Shown here in pieces: positions 51,430 through 62,492 of a stretch of DNA of 64,000 nt. Source of the DNA: Zygnema cylindricum. Taxonomy: Eukaryota; Streptophyta; Zygnematophyceae; Zygnematales; Zygnemataceae. The notes under the pieces are model-generated. The model was not told the DNA's origin, ran no database searches, and worked only from the letters and a program-made list of their open reading frames with translations. The stretch spans positions 408,130-472,129 of the forward strand of contig JBBHKE010001182.1 in assembly GCA_037447655.1 (NCBI GenBank), given 5' to 3'. Numbering within the stretch: position 1 is the stretch's first letter; each line of letters opens with the position of its first letter. Position numbers and translations under genes: made by a program.

Positions 51430-53960
51430 GTTTCCCGTCTCGATCCAGTGATTTCTCTCAGGTGACGAAAAGGCCTCCTAAATAGTTAGAGCCTCCTCTG
51501 TAGTTGTAGAAAAAGCAAAGTGAGAGCTTGCTTGCAAACAACAGCTAGATCTTTTTCCCCCAAAAAATTATGAGGCTGAAATCATCGGCAGCATCTTATT
51601 TTTTTGTTTTGTTTGAACCGTGACTTGAGCTACTACGGATTATGTATTATTTCCTTCCGCTTGAGTTGTAACTTGTGGTGAAGTATCCTGTGAAGGCACC
51701 AAAGGAACTGCGATAAAAGGTGACCCAATTGCTTATGGAAAGTAGACTCGCTGCGAATGGTTAAAAATAACATATTACTGCTTTTCCTTTGCCAGTGGAT
51801 CTGGCACTGTAAATAAGTCAACCGAATCCTCTTCATCTTTAATCTGGATATTCTTAGAGATAATCAATTTTTGTTTATCAAATAAAAAAACTCTATATCC
51901 TTTCACATTATCATCATACTCTATGAAAATCCTAGGTAAGCCCTTAGCCTCCATTTTCCATCTATCTTGTGTAGTGTCTAGAAACCACTTGTTGCCAAAG
52001 ATCTTAAAGTGACTAACATCAGGTTTTTCTCTTTTCCAAAGTTGTTAAGGTGTAGTGCTAACAGATCTACAAGCAATTCTATTGTTAATATAACAGCACA
52101 ATTACGTGCTTCAGCCTAGAATCTTAAATCAAGCCTTTTATATGCATGCAAGGACCGAGCACTCTCCATCACTGTCCTACTTAATCTCTCATAAACACCA
52201 TTCTCATCAGGTGTATATAGAACTGTAAGATTGTTCTTCGAATTCCTTTGATGTGTATTCTCCCCCATTGTCTGATCTCAGCACCAAGATTGGAACCCTC
52301 TAAGCTTTTCGGCCCAAGCCTTGTAGTGTTTGAAGTGAGTAAACACTTCAGTTTTATGTTGCATAAAGTAAACTTTGGTGTATCTCCAGTAGTCATCTTT
52401 GCACGTGACCATATAGTGGACTCCTCTAGCCGAAGCCACTTGCGAAAGACCGAGAACATCATAATGTATTAGCTGCAAAACTTTTTCTCATCTGTGGTCT
52501 GTTTCTTGTGGAAATGGCAATCTGTGGATCTTGCCAAATGAACAACCATCACATGATTTAATAGGATAAGAAGTGAGAGAAACTCCATCAACCTTTCTTG
52601 AATTCACCATTTTCTTGAGATTATCATAATTCATATGTCCTAATCTCTTATGCCACAACTCATTATCATATTGGACACTAGAGTAGAGAACTTCATTTTC
52701 CTTAGAATCAGCCATGTCCATCCGGTACATTTTGTTAGCATCTCTAGTTTGTGTTACTGCTACTTTTCTTTTCTTGCTCACAACCTGTCTACTTCCTTTC
52801 AAAATGACATCAAAGCCTTTGCTCTCCACTAATGATGTAGAGAAAAGATTATTTTTAAAGTGTAGAACATACAAAATATTGTGAATGGTTCTTTCTAACC
52901 ACTTTCCCCCCATATCTACCATTAAATATACATCACCTTGAGCTGAGGTTTGAACACTCATCCCACAAGCATAATGTATACTCTTTAGAGGCGTTTGCTG
53001 CAAAATTGTAAAAGCCGCTCTCTTCCTACACATGTGTGCCGATGCTCCCGTGTTCATGATCCATCTTGCATCCTTGGGACCCTCCGTTGGTGCTGCCATA
53101 GCATATAAATGCACTTCCTCTTGCTCATTGAAGCTCAGAGACTCGTCTGCATCGATTGCAGAAGCTAAAAAGAGAGCATTTCCAAAAAAGCCTTTGTGAT
53201 ATTGGTTTTGCTGCCAACCCGGCCTGTATAAACCTGTCCCATTAGCCTTTTTCAGCTTAGGATAGTGCCTATATCCATGACCCTTCTTAGAACAGTTAAA
53301 ACAAGCAGTAGAAGATTGTCAATTTCGCTTCTGATTAAAGTGATTGTGATTACACTGATTCCTATTCTGATTAAACTAAGCTCTTTTGTCAAAGTTTGTC
53401 GCAAAAGCTTCAACATTTCCTTCCCCTTCAAGGAGTTTAGTATTAGACTCTTCCTCCAATATAAGATTATATGCTAGTTGAAATGATTAACTAGTTTTAT
53501 TATAACTCTTTAACTAAGCAGACACACTTTTCATGCTAATAGAAAGTCCTCTGATAAGCAGAGCTAGAAAATGACCCCCCAGCAGAAAAGTGTGTATCAA
53601 TAAGTGCACGAAAGTTGTCACAATACTTGACCATAGTTCCCCCCGAGTATTTGTATCCCCAAATTTTTCCAGCCACCAAGAGCTCTTTTTGGACATTGCT
53701 TTCTAAAAAGCAGATTTTAGTGATGTCCAAATCTCGTTCGCCTTCTTCATTTTCAGGCGAGACATGCCTCATTTTCTGAAATACAAATAATTAGATTTTT
53801 TCTTGCCATTGAATTCTTTTTCGCCCAACTCGGATCTGTTTCATCAAGGGATCCATCCAACACCCCCAATAAGTCAGCTGTTTCAAAGAAATATTATACC
53901 ATCACTGCACCGTACGCATACTTTTGGCCATTGAAGATAGGAATTCTTGACAAAAGGCCC
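51430..53960 (-). pseudogene. D2 gag, protease and integrase fragments
   Basis: Gag pieces (KELLVAGKIWGYKYSGGT, 53772-53536) and a decayed knuckle near 53290; protease WIMNTGASAHMC (about 53070; catalytic Asp changed to Asn); integrase ELWHKRLGHMNYDNLKK and CDGCSFGKIHRLPFP in the frame 53114-52488; the central core at about 52480-52180 is badly broken. Confidence 0.8.
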
Positions 53961-53966
53961 ATAACA

Positions 53967-54972
53967 TGTTAATCTACAACCATAGTTGCAGGAGGAGAAC
54001 TAACGGTGAGTAGTGGAAGAAGACATGGAAAACAACAGAAACTATCAAACACCTACTCAACAGCCAACTTTTAGCTTACACAAAATATGACTCAAGAACG
54101 AATATGCCTCAAATTTTCCATAGTGACACAAAACAATGTAAGTTGACAATTCCCAAAATTGCAGCTCAAATGACTTAGTAAACCATAAGATATGACTCCT
54201 GGAAGTTTCCCAGAGTCCACTCTTGAAATGTGATAATCCCAACACTAGATAATACAAAATTGTCTAAGTCTTAAACTATACACTCACAGTGAGTATCTAC
54301 TGGTCACACTAATACGGGTGACTATACCACAATATTATCCTAACTAATGACGAAGTATCCAACCTGTACTTTACAGTACCTTGAGTACCTCCAAAAACGT
54401 AATTATTATTTTCCAAAAATCTAATTAATAAAACACTAATTTTTATTGCACTAAACTACAAAACAATGTTATTCAAATATTTTCATATGGCTAACCATAC
54501 AATAAACGTTCCAAGTGCTTAGTCATGTTGGTTGCTAAAGTCCAGCCAATTGTCGTAGTGTACTACAAAGCACCTAGGTGTTTCGTTATTAGTGGTCCCA
54601 CGTGAATCATGCTTCGTCATTTGTGGTCCCACGTGAATCACGCTTGTGGTCCCAGGATAATTGTGTCCGTCGACACGACTTGAAATCAATGATCGTAAAA
54701 TGTACCGTACAAAACATTTCTAAAATATCCGGATGTTTCCAATCAATGATCATAGAAATGTCTTGTAGCATACAATTCCAAAATATTCGTATGATTCCAA
54801 AAATACCGTACCATATATTTTCTGAAGTATACGGATGAAATTCATTCCGTTTGATCCGGCGATTCCAATTGTCTATACCGTGACGTGTGTCGGTCCCCAC
54901 TCCATAAATCCTATAAAGGTACAAAATACTCTACCGTACTTTTGCTACTATAATACTAATAAAGGTAAGTAT
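53967..54972 (-). repeat. 5' LTR of D2, truncated by element E
   Basis: It matches 47862-48867 (TGTTAATCTACAACC... to AAGGTAAGTATT). The remaining ~90 bp at the U3 start are displaced by element E, whose LTR starts at 54973. Confidence 0.8.
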
Positions 54973-55240
54973 TGTTGAAATTATTAGATTTATTTAGTAT
55001 TTTTCTAGGTATAAATAGGTTAGTACAAAAAGAAAAGTAAAATACGGACAGCCTGCCTCCACCTTATCTTTGAAGCCCCCATACTTGTTGTAGTCATTAA
55101 AGGATAGAGACGGTGGTTGAACCATGGCTGCCTTAGTTCAACAGGCAGTTATTTTTAGTAGGTTACTAAAAAGAGACTTGACGGCCCCAGACTTGATCGC
55201 GGTACCTGCCGTCCATCAGGTTAGGGCAAGGTTAGGATAG
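54973..55240 (+). repeat. Truncated LTR of element E with stem-loop and tRNA-like unit
   Basis: GACAGCC...GGCTGCC arms (about 55049-55136), inner CCACC/GGTGG and TATC/GATA pairs, and loop CCCCATACTTGTTG...TCATTAAAGG form the conserved stem-loop. On the minus strand, GCGATCAAGTC (B-box-like) followed by TTTTT (complement of 55167-55172) makes a weak tRNA-like unit at 55166-55240. Confidence 0.65.
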
Positions 55241-55244
55241 TTAC

Positions 55245-55309
55245 AATGAAAATGAAAGTTAATACTCTCATCATGAAGTTACTCGATGAGTATGAGAATA
55301 TAGTGTACA
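55245..55309 (+). pseudogene. Element E gag fragment upstream of the D insertion
   Basis: It encodes NTLIMKLLDEYENIVY, homologous to family C gag, and ends in the GTACA duplication (55305-55309) of element D. It continues at 62493. Confidence 0.8.
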
Positions 55310-56139
55310 TGTTGTTCTACAACCACCGGTGCAGGTGGAGGAGCAGCAGTAGTAGTAGAAGTAGACATGATACACTCTCAGAAGCTATCAAGAATCCTAC
55401 CAAATAGCTGTTCTTAAGTGATCACCAATTCTTATACAAGCATCCAAATCTCACAAAACTCTATCAGAATATAAAGTAACATAAACACTGACAACTCCCA
55501 AAGTTTCAGCACAATTGACCCAACAACACTCAAGATATAATACTCAGAAGTTTCCCAAAAACTGTCTGCAGTTTCACTACTTGGAAGTCTGGATACATAA
55601 AAATGTTCTAAGTCCTAAGTCTTATACTTTCGGTGTTCTACCGCCGATAACAGTGTACCTGAGAGGTACGTCTAAAATCAACCCACCTATTGAGATCTAC
55701 GTGTTCTTGATCGTGCTAACCCAATCTATCATTGTACAGTCAATATTACTCAGAATCTATATTAAGTTACTGTACAAATACTTGTCGGCTAAGTCACTTG
55801 TGATACTGTTATGAATCTCGTCCGTTGACTAGATTCATATTAATCGCAGCTGCGTTGTCCCGTACCGGATCACATTTATATCACCCGCGGCTGTGGTGTC
55901 CTACACCAAATCATATCCAAGATAGTAGCAGCTGCGTTGTCTGTACAGATCTTATCCAAAGTGACCGCAGCTGCGTTTGTCCTGTCAGTATCGCAGCTTC
56001 GCTGCTGCGCTGCTCTGCTGCTGCGCTGCTGCGCAGCTCTGCTGTATAGCAGCTGCGCTGCTCTTCCGTATAGCAGCTGCGCTGCTGTCTGTATAGTTGC
56101 TGCGCTGCTCTGAGACTGAGAGCTTTCCAAAAGACAACA
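55310..56139 (-). repeat. 3' LTR of element D
   Basis: It starts TGTTGTCTTTTGG after polypurine GCTTTAGGGGAG and ends GTAGAACAACA, 830 bp. U3 holds an array of CGCAGCTGCG-type palindromes (55845-56110). The last ~70 bp contain the Gag start codons. Confidence 0.95.
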
Positions 56140-56234
56140 CTCCCCTAAAGCTTTAGACTCAGTATACCAGCGCAGCTGCGGTGAAAGACTAGCGCAATAT
56201 CGCAGCATAACAATATAGCAGTGCACCAATTCAA

Positions 56235-57660
56235 CTATTCACTTAATCCCACTGCTTCCCTACAATACTTCAGCTTAGGAGTAGGAAGAGCTTTAGTGAG
56301 CATATCAGCAATCATTTTTGCATCTGGTAAGTAACATAATTTAATCACTCTAGAGAACATTTTTTCTCTTACAAAGTGTAATCGTACATCTATGTGCTTG
56401 CTTTTGAAGTGATGACTCGGGTTAGAAGCAATGGCAATGGCAGCCTGGTTATCACACCAGATCACTTGTGGACCAACTTGCATGTATCCTAGTTCTTGTA
56501 ACATGGATTTTACCCATAAGAGTTCTTTGAGGGCCGAGCTTGCTGCCATATATTCCGATTCCATTGTCGATTGTACTGTCACCTTTTGAAGTTTGCTGCT
56601 CCAGCAGCAAGTACCGTTCCCAATTTGTAGAACGAATCCCGTGGTAGATTTTCGGCTTGGCATGTCGCCATAGCTTGCATCACTCCATGTTTGCAGCTTG
56701 ACTTCTCCTCCGCCTAGAGTGAGTTTGAGATCTTTAGTTCCTGCCAAATATCTTAAGACTCTCTTTGCTGCATCCAGATCAGATTTTCTCGGATTTTCTA
56801 GACTCCTACTCAATACCCCGACTGCTGCAGCAATGTCAGGACGGGTACAGTTCATGAAGTATATTAAGCTTCCCACTATCTGTCTATAAGGTATTATTGC
56901 CATAGGATCATTCTCCCTTGATTCTAAATACTCGCTAACAATAACACCTGGTTCTGTCTCTTCTCCCTCTAACTTTTGCCGAAACTCCATTGGAGTTAAA
57001 CACCCTTTTGCCCCCCGCATTCCGTACTCATCTAACATGTTTCCAATAGCCTCTTTTTGAGTCAATTTTATTATTTTCTTATTTCTGTCCCTCTCTACCT
57101 AGATACCCAAAATATATTTTGCCTCACCGAGGTCTTTCATCTCGAACCGTGAGTTTAGAGCAGTTTTGATTTTGTTAATTTTAGCCATTGATTTGCTAAT
57201 TAATAGCAAATCATCTACATATACCGCTATATACACTATCCCATTTTCACCCTTTAGAACGTAGACAGAGTGATCAGAACTTATCCTTTGAAATCCTAGA
57301 CTAGTCAAGAATTCATCAAGCTTTATATTCCACTGTCTTGGGGCATGTTTCAGGCCGTACAAAGATTTTAGCAACTTGCATACTAAGTGCTCTTTTCCTG
57401 GTTCTACATACTTTTCAGGCTGCTGCATGTAAATGGTCTCTTCTAGTTCTCCATGCAAAAAGGCCGTTTTTATATCCATCTGATGAATTTCCATATCTTC
57501 TATAACAGCTAGGGACAGCAAAATCCTAACTGTTGGAAATCTTACAACCGGAGAAAATGTTTCTTCAAAATCGATTCCTTCCTTTTGATTGTACCCCTTC
57601 GCCACAAGTCTGGCCTTATAGCGTTCAATGGTGTTATCGGGATTTAACTTCACCTTGAAT
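56235..57660 (-). pseudogene. Element D RT (C-terminal part) and RNase H
   Basis: RT frame 57653-57099: RYKARLVAKGYNQKEGIDFEETFSPVVR, MDIKTAFLHGELEE, YGLKHAPRQW, YVDDLLLISKS. RNase H frame 57065-56235 (276 aa): WSDASYGD, TMESEYMAASSALKELLWVKS, CDNQAAIAIASNPSHHFKSKH and DAKMIADMLTKALPTPKLKYCREA, with all three catalytic acidic residues present. One stop near 57096 separates the frames. This is the best preserved RNase H in the window. Confidence 0.9.
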
Positions 57661-59470
57661 ACCCATTTGCTGCCGATCGCTTTTTCGGTCTGGAGGAAGG
57701 TCCACGAGCTCCCATGTTTGAGCCTCCTTGATCGACTTCATTTCGTCGTTTGCCGCCTCAATCCAGTGATTCCGCTCTGGTGATGAGAAAGCTTCTTGGA
57801 TGGTCAAGGGATCCCCTGAGACTGCCGAGGAGGCAAAGTGAGAGCTTGCTTGCAGGCGACTGCTTGATCTTCTTCCCCCCGGAAATTCTGAGGCTGAGAT
57901 CGTCGAATCCCGCGCATTGCGCTGATTGCGCTGGTTGCGCTGGTTGCGATCCGTGTCTTGCTGATTGCGCTGGTTGCGATCCGTGTCTTGCTGATTGCGC
58001 TGGTTGGGATCCGTGTGTTCGTGATTGCGCTGGTTGCGTTCCGTCTGTATGGACTGCTCTTGGTCCGTCTGGACCCGAAGTTGGTGAGGAAGTTGGAGGG
58101 AGTCTGATTCCTGAGTCATTACCAGAGTTTGTGGAATCTGCGGGACAAGTTCCTGCATGCAATCTAAGATGACATACTCCTGTACTTTCTGTTGCCTTTG
58201 CTGCTCTGTCATTTGAAATATATCTATGGAGTCTAGTTCATCCTTAACAATGATGTTTCTAGCTACAACTATTTTCTGCTTTTCAAACACAAAGACTCTA
58301 TAACCTTTCGAGTGATCGTCATATCCTAACAGAATACCTGGTAATCCCTTCGGTTCCATTTTCCATCTATTTGTAGACGTATCCAATATAAAGCATTGAC
58401 TACCAAAGACCTTGAAATGGCTAACATCTGGTTTTTATCCATCCAGATTTCGTAAGGAGTTGTTTCTACCGATCTTGATCCTATCCTATTTTTAATATAA
58501 ACTGCACAATTTAGAGCCTCAGCCCTGAATTTCGGATCCACACCTTAATCGGCGAGCATAGATCTAGAGCTTTCAGTGAGAGTTCTATTCAGCCGTTCCG
58601 ACACCCCATTTTGTTCCGGTGAATATGGAACAGTCAGTAGATGACTAATGCATTCCTCGAGTAAAAAGGTTTCAAACTCTTTTGATGTATATTCACCACC
58701 ATTGTCCGATCTGAGCTGCAAAATAGATGAATTATGAAGTTTTTCAGCCCATGCTTTATAGTGTTTGAAGTGACCAAACACTTCACTCTTCTCCTTCATG
58801 AAGTAAACTTTTGTAAAACGTGAGAAATCATCTGTGAAGGTGACCATATATTTCATTCCTCCGGCAGAAGGAACCTTTGCCGGACCAAAGACATCCGAAT
58901 AAATTTGTTGTAAAAGTTTGGTCGACCGATGCTCAGACTCGTTAGGAAATGGCAATCTGTGGATTTTGCCTAAAGCGCAACCATCGCAAGTTTTGACCGG
59001 CCCATCTGTGATTGATACACCCTCTAGTTTTCCAGCAACAACTATTTTTTTCAAACTATCATAGTTGACATGGCCTAATCTTTTATGCCACAACTCATCT
59101 GAGTGCAAAACACCGGAGTACAAAACATCATTTTCTTTTTTATTAGCCATATCCATGCGATACATCTTGCTACTATCTCTAGTACCTGTAACCGCAACCT
59201 TGCCGTTTTTGCTAACAACCTGCCGACCATTTTTCAAACTGACCTCAAAGCCTTTACTCTAAACCAACGACGTAGAAAACAGATTTTTCTTAAAGTCAGG
59301 CACAAATAAGACATTGTGAAGAGTCATTTCAATTGGTTTTCCATCCACATCAACTAGCAAGGACACATCACCCATTGCACGAGTTTGGACACTCATTCCA
59401 CAAGCATAATAAATATTTTTCTCCGGCGTTGCTTTCAGATTTTTGAAGATGGCCTTGTTCCAACACATAT
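57661..59470 (-). pseudogene. Element D integrase
   Basis: Frame 59237-58545 has ELWHKRLGHVNYDSLKK and CDGCALGKIHRLPFP (HHCC), YSDVFGPAKVPS, RSDNGGEYTS and PEQNGVSERLNR (DDE residues). A TAA at about 58544 follows SMLAD. Then RAEALNCAVYIKNR and, in 58386-57634, GYDDHSKGYRVF and a linker with four repeats of a QRNQRN/TDRNQRNQ word (about 58030-57920), leading into WELVDLPPDRK of the RT start. Confidence 0.9.
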
Positions 59471-59914
59471 TCGCTGACGCTCCTGTATCCATAATCCATC
59501 CAGGGTCCTTTGCGCCTTCCATTGCTGCCGCCATAGCGAATAGATCTGTGTCGTCCTCATCAGAAAATGTCAGAGTTTCGTCTTGGAGTGATGAAGAAGC
59601 TGAAAACAGTGCATTTCCACGAGGTGTAGGCCTTGTGAAGCTTTTGTAAAACTGACTTTGTTGCCATCCCGGCCTGTACAAACCTGTATCGTTAGCTTGT
59701 TTAAGTTTAGGACAGAATTTGTATCCATGACCTCTCTCACTACAATGAAAACATGCATTGTTGGATTTTCTATTTCCCCCCAGATTAAACTGTCTCAATT
59801 GGGTAAACTGATTACTTTGCTGATTAAATTGACTTTTCTTTCCAAAGTCTGAATTAAAAGCCTCTACTTGCTCAACATTGAGAATATTTGATGTGTTGTT
59901 TTTGAAAACTTAGT
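59259..59914 (-). pseudogene. Element D gag zinc knuckle and protease
   Basis: It encodes CFHCSERGHGYKFC (CCHC knuckle, about 59757-59716) and WIMDTGASANMC (about 59500) with the intact DTG active site. A GAG-to-TAG stop at about 59260 is the first interruption before integrase. Upstream the gag is split by foreign DNA at about 59915. Confidence 0.9.
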
Positions 59915-61107
59915 TTCGTGCGTACGGAGCGTTTCGTGCGTACGGAGCGTTTCGTGCGTGCGCGTGTTCGCGTGCGTGCGCATTTACGCGATGTAGTGTG
60001 GAGGTTCGAATAGATTTGCGGATTGGGGGAGTAAATGTACGAAGAAAATTAAATGTACGTGAAGGACTAATTGAGTGGCGCGAAATGCGCAATGTAAATG
60101 GACGGCGGATCGCGAAGCGATCCGATTTGAAATTTTCGAAGTGTGAAAATGTACGCATGGCGTACGAAACAAAATGCGACAAGCGCATTTATTACAAGGG
60201 ACGCGCTTGCGGTACGAAAATGATTTGGATCGTACGAATTGATTTCGGCAAGTTGTTCGAGGTACACGTGGAGGGCGGACGACGTCCGCCGATATTTTTA
60301 AGGGACCACATTATTTTTTATGACACATTATCTAGTGGACCGTACATATGCGATGTCGCTTCACTACGTGGACTTATCGACAAGTGACTAAGCAAGTTGT
60401 CACTTATGACGCGGATTTTTGGATGCGTCGGTGTAAATATTTGAAGCATCAATGTTTTGTCTTATTTGAATTAATGATTTAGTGTGATTAAAATAGTTAT
60501 ATTTTACGTGATTAATGAGGATATCGACACTTTAATTTATGTGTCGTATTTGCAGACAAGTGTACGCTTACGATTGCTTGACTTTCAGGTGTACGCTTAC
60601 GATTAGTTTGATTTAATGACAGTTACGTAATTTACGTTGGTTATTTTGACACTTAGTGATTTGTTAACAGCTCACAAATGTATATATAGATTTGAGCTTC
60701 ATTAGAATAAATAATCAATGCTGGTTAGTAAAGTGGGGACCGAAGATGTAGACTTTTAGGGTTGCCGATTAGGTCATGCACTTTGAATGATATAATGATT
60801 ATACTTTGATTATACTCTTGTTTATGTGTGATGCATTTGTGTGTTATTATTTATTTATGTTTTTATATATGTTTGATATGCATTGTTTATGCATTTGTCC
60901 TAGGGTTTGTTTATGTCGATTATTCCATCAAACCTTAGATGTTGTCATAGGGTTTATTTATGTTGATTATTCCATGAAACCCTAAATGTTGTTTGTTGCG
61001 TCTGTGTACGCATATGGAGGATGCATTTCATATGATTGTTCGTCGACCTATTTTTGCTTAGCTTTTTGCATGATAGTTTGGGTCGCTTCTGCGGTCTATT
61101 TTAGACC
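59915..61107. other. Foreign insert in element D gag
   Basis: The insert has three tandem CGTGCGTACGGAGCGTTT units at its left end (59923-59960), hairpins CGGATCGC-GAA-GCGATCCG (60106-60124) and GGCGGAC-GAC-GTCCGCC (60273-60289), two AGGGTTT(G/A)TTTATGT(C/T)GATTATTCC units (60902, 60950), and GGTCTA-TTT-TAGACC at its right end. I found no target duplication or coding family; the frame 59998-60387 matches nothing I know. Class unknown. Confidence 0.5.
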
Positions 61108-61721
61108 AAAGAACAACAAGATGTAGCTTCCTCCTCTAGTAAAATATTGATTGCTAACTGCAAAGTCCAGCTAGCCTTATCTTTCTGTTTGAGCATGTCA
61201 GATGCTCCTTTCATACTACGAGGGAGACCCCGCATGAGCAATGCTGCCTGTTGAAACTGAGGGAACACCCCACCGGCACAAGCATGTGCATCTACAAGAA
61301 TACGAAATTTGTTAGAATATTCAGCTATTGTACCGCCAGTGTACTTATAGTCCCAAATTTTTCCAGCCAATAGAAGTTCTTCCTGAACATTAGCCTTTTC
61401 ATAATCACTTTTAATGGATTTCCAGATATCAATAGCTTTTTTCATTTTTATCTGAGACATAGCTAAGTCCTCAGATATACAAAATTTCAAAATAGAGCGA
61501 GCCTGCGTATTTTTCTTAGACCATGACGGATCAGATTCATCCAAAGAACCATCCAATATATCCAAAAGATTGACATTTTCAAAATGTGTCTCCACCATAT
61601 CCGCCCAGTAAACATACTTATCCCCGGAAAAGATAGGAATTCTTGATGACAGGCCCATAACCTGTTGTTCTACAACCACCGGTGCAGGTGGAGGAGCAGC
61701 AGTAGTAGTAGAAGTAGACAT
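61101..61721 (-). pseudogene. Element D gag, N-terminal part
   Basis: From ATG 61721 (inside the LTR) MSTSTTTAAPPPAPVVVEQQ is LTR-encoded, then VMGLSSRIPIFSGDKYVYW covers the primer-binding site (61662-61645). The core includes WKSIKSDYEKANVQEELLLAGKIWDYKYTGGT and LLMRGLPRSMKGASDML. It is open for 206 codons until the foreign insert. Confidence 0.9.
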
Positions 61722-62492
61722 GATACACTCTCAGAAGCTATCAAGAATCCTACCAAACAGCTGTTCTTAAGTGATCACCAATTCTTATACAAGCATCCAA
61801 ATCTCACAAAACTCTATCAGAATATAGAGTAACATAAACACTAACAACTCCCAAAGTTTCAGCACAATTGACCCAACAACACTCAAGATATAATACTCAG
61901 AAGTTTCCCAAAAACTGTTTGCAGTTTCACTACTTGGAAGTCTGGATACATAAAAATGTTCTAAGTCCTAAGTCTTATACTTTCGGTGTTCTACCGCCGA
62001 TAACAGTGTACCTGAGAGGTACGTCCAGATTCAACCCACCTACTGAGATCTACGTGTTCTTGATCGTGCCAACCCAATCTATCATTGTACAGTCAATATT
62101 ACTCAGAATCTATATTAAGTTGCTGTACAAATACTTGTCGGCTAAGTCACTTGTGATACTCTTATGAATCTCGTCCGTTGACTAGATTCATATTAATCGC
62201 AGCTGCGTTGTCCCGTACCGGATCACATTTATATCACCCGCGGCTGTGGTGTCCTGCACCAAATCATATCCAAGATAGTAGCAGCTGCGTTGTCTGTACG
62301 GATCTTATCCAAAGTGACCGCAGCTGCGTTTGTCCTGTCAATATCGCAGCTTCGCTGCTGCGCTCCTCTGCTGCTGCGCTGCTGCGCAGCTCTACTGTAT
62401 AGCAGCTGCGTTGCTCTTCCGTATAGCAGCTGCGCTGCTGTCTGTATAGTTGCTGCGCTGCTCTGAGACTGAGAGTTTTCCAAAAGACAACA
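61663..62492 (-). repeat. 5' LTR of element D
   Basis: It starts TGTTGTCTTTTGG (62492) and ends GTAGAACAACA (61663), immediately before GGTTATGGGCCTGTCATC. U3 has the CGCAGCTGCG array (about 62196-62465). It differs from the 3' LTR at roughly 20 positions. Confidence 0.95.

Larger units (their letters stand above)
47862..54972 (-). mobile_element. Ty1/copia element D2
   Basis: On the minus strand: 5' LTR (53967-54972, cut by element E), gag, protease, integrase, RT, RNase H, and 3' LTR (47862-48952). The primer-binding site is TGTTATGGGCC at 53966. The RNase H is split by a solo D-type LTR. Many stops and shifts make it older than element D, to which its proteins are closely related. Its outer right end lies beyond the window. 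Confidence 0.85.

Noticed and set aside
59998-60387. A 129-codon plus-strand ORF inside the insert of element D
   Set aside because: No recognisable domain; its bases are dominated by tandem CGTACG words and hairpins.
59915-61107. A Helitron
   Set aside because: TC and CTAA-like ends can be found on the minus strand, but the flanks are not A and T and the terminal hairpin is not where Helitrons have it.
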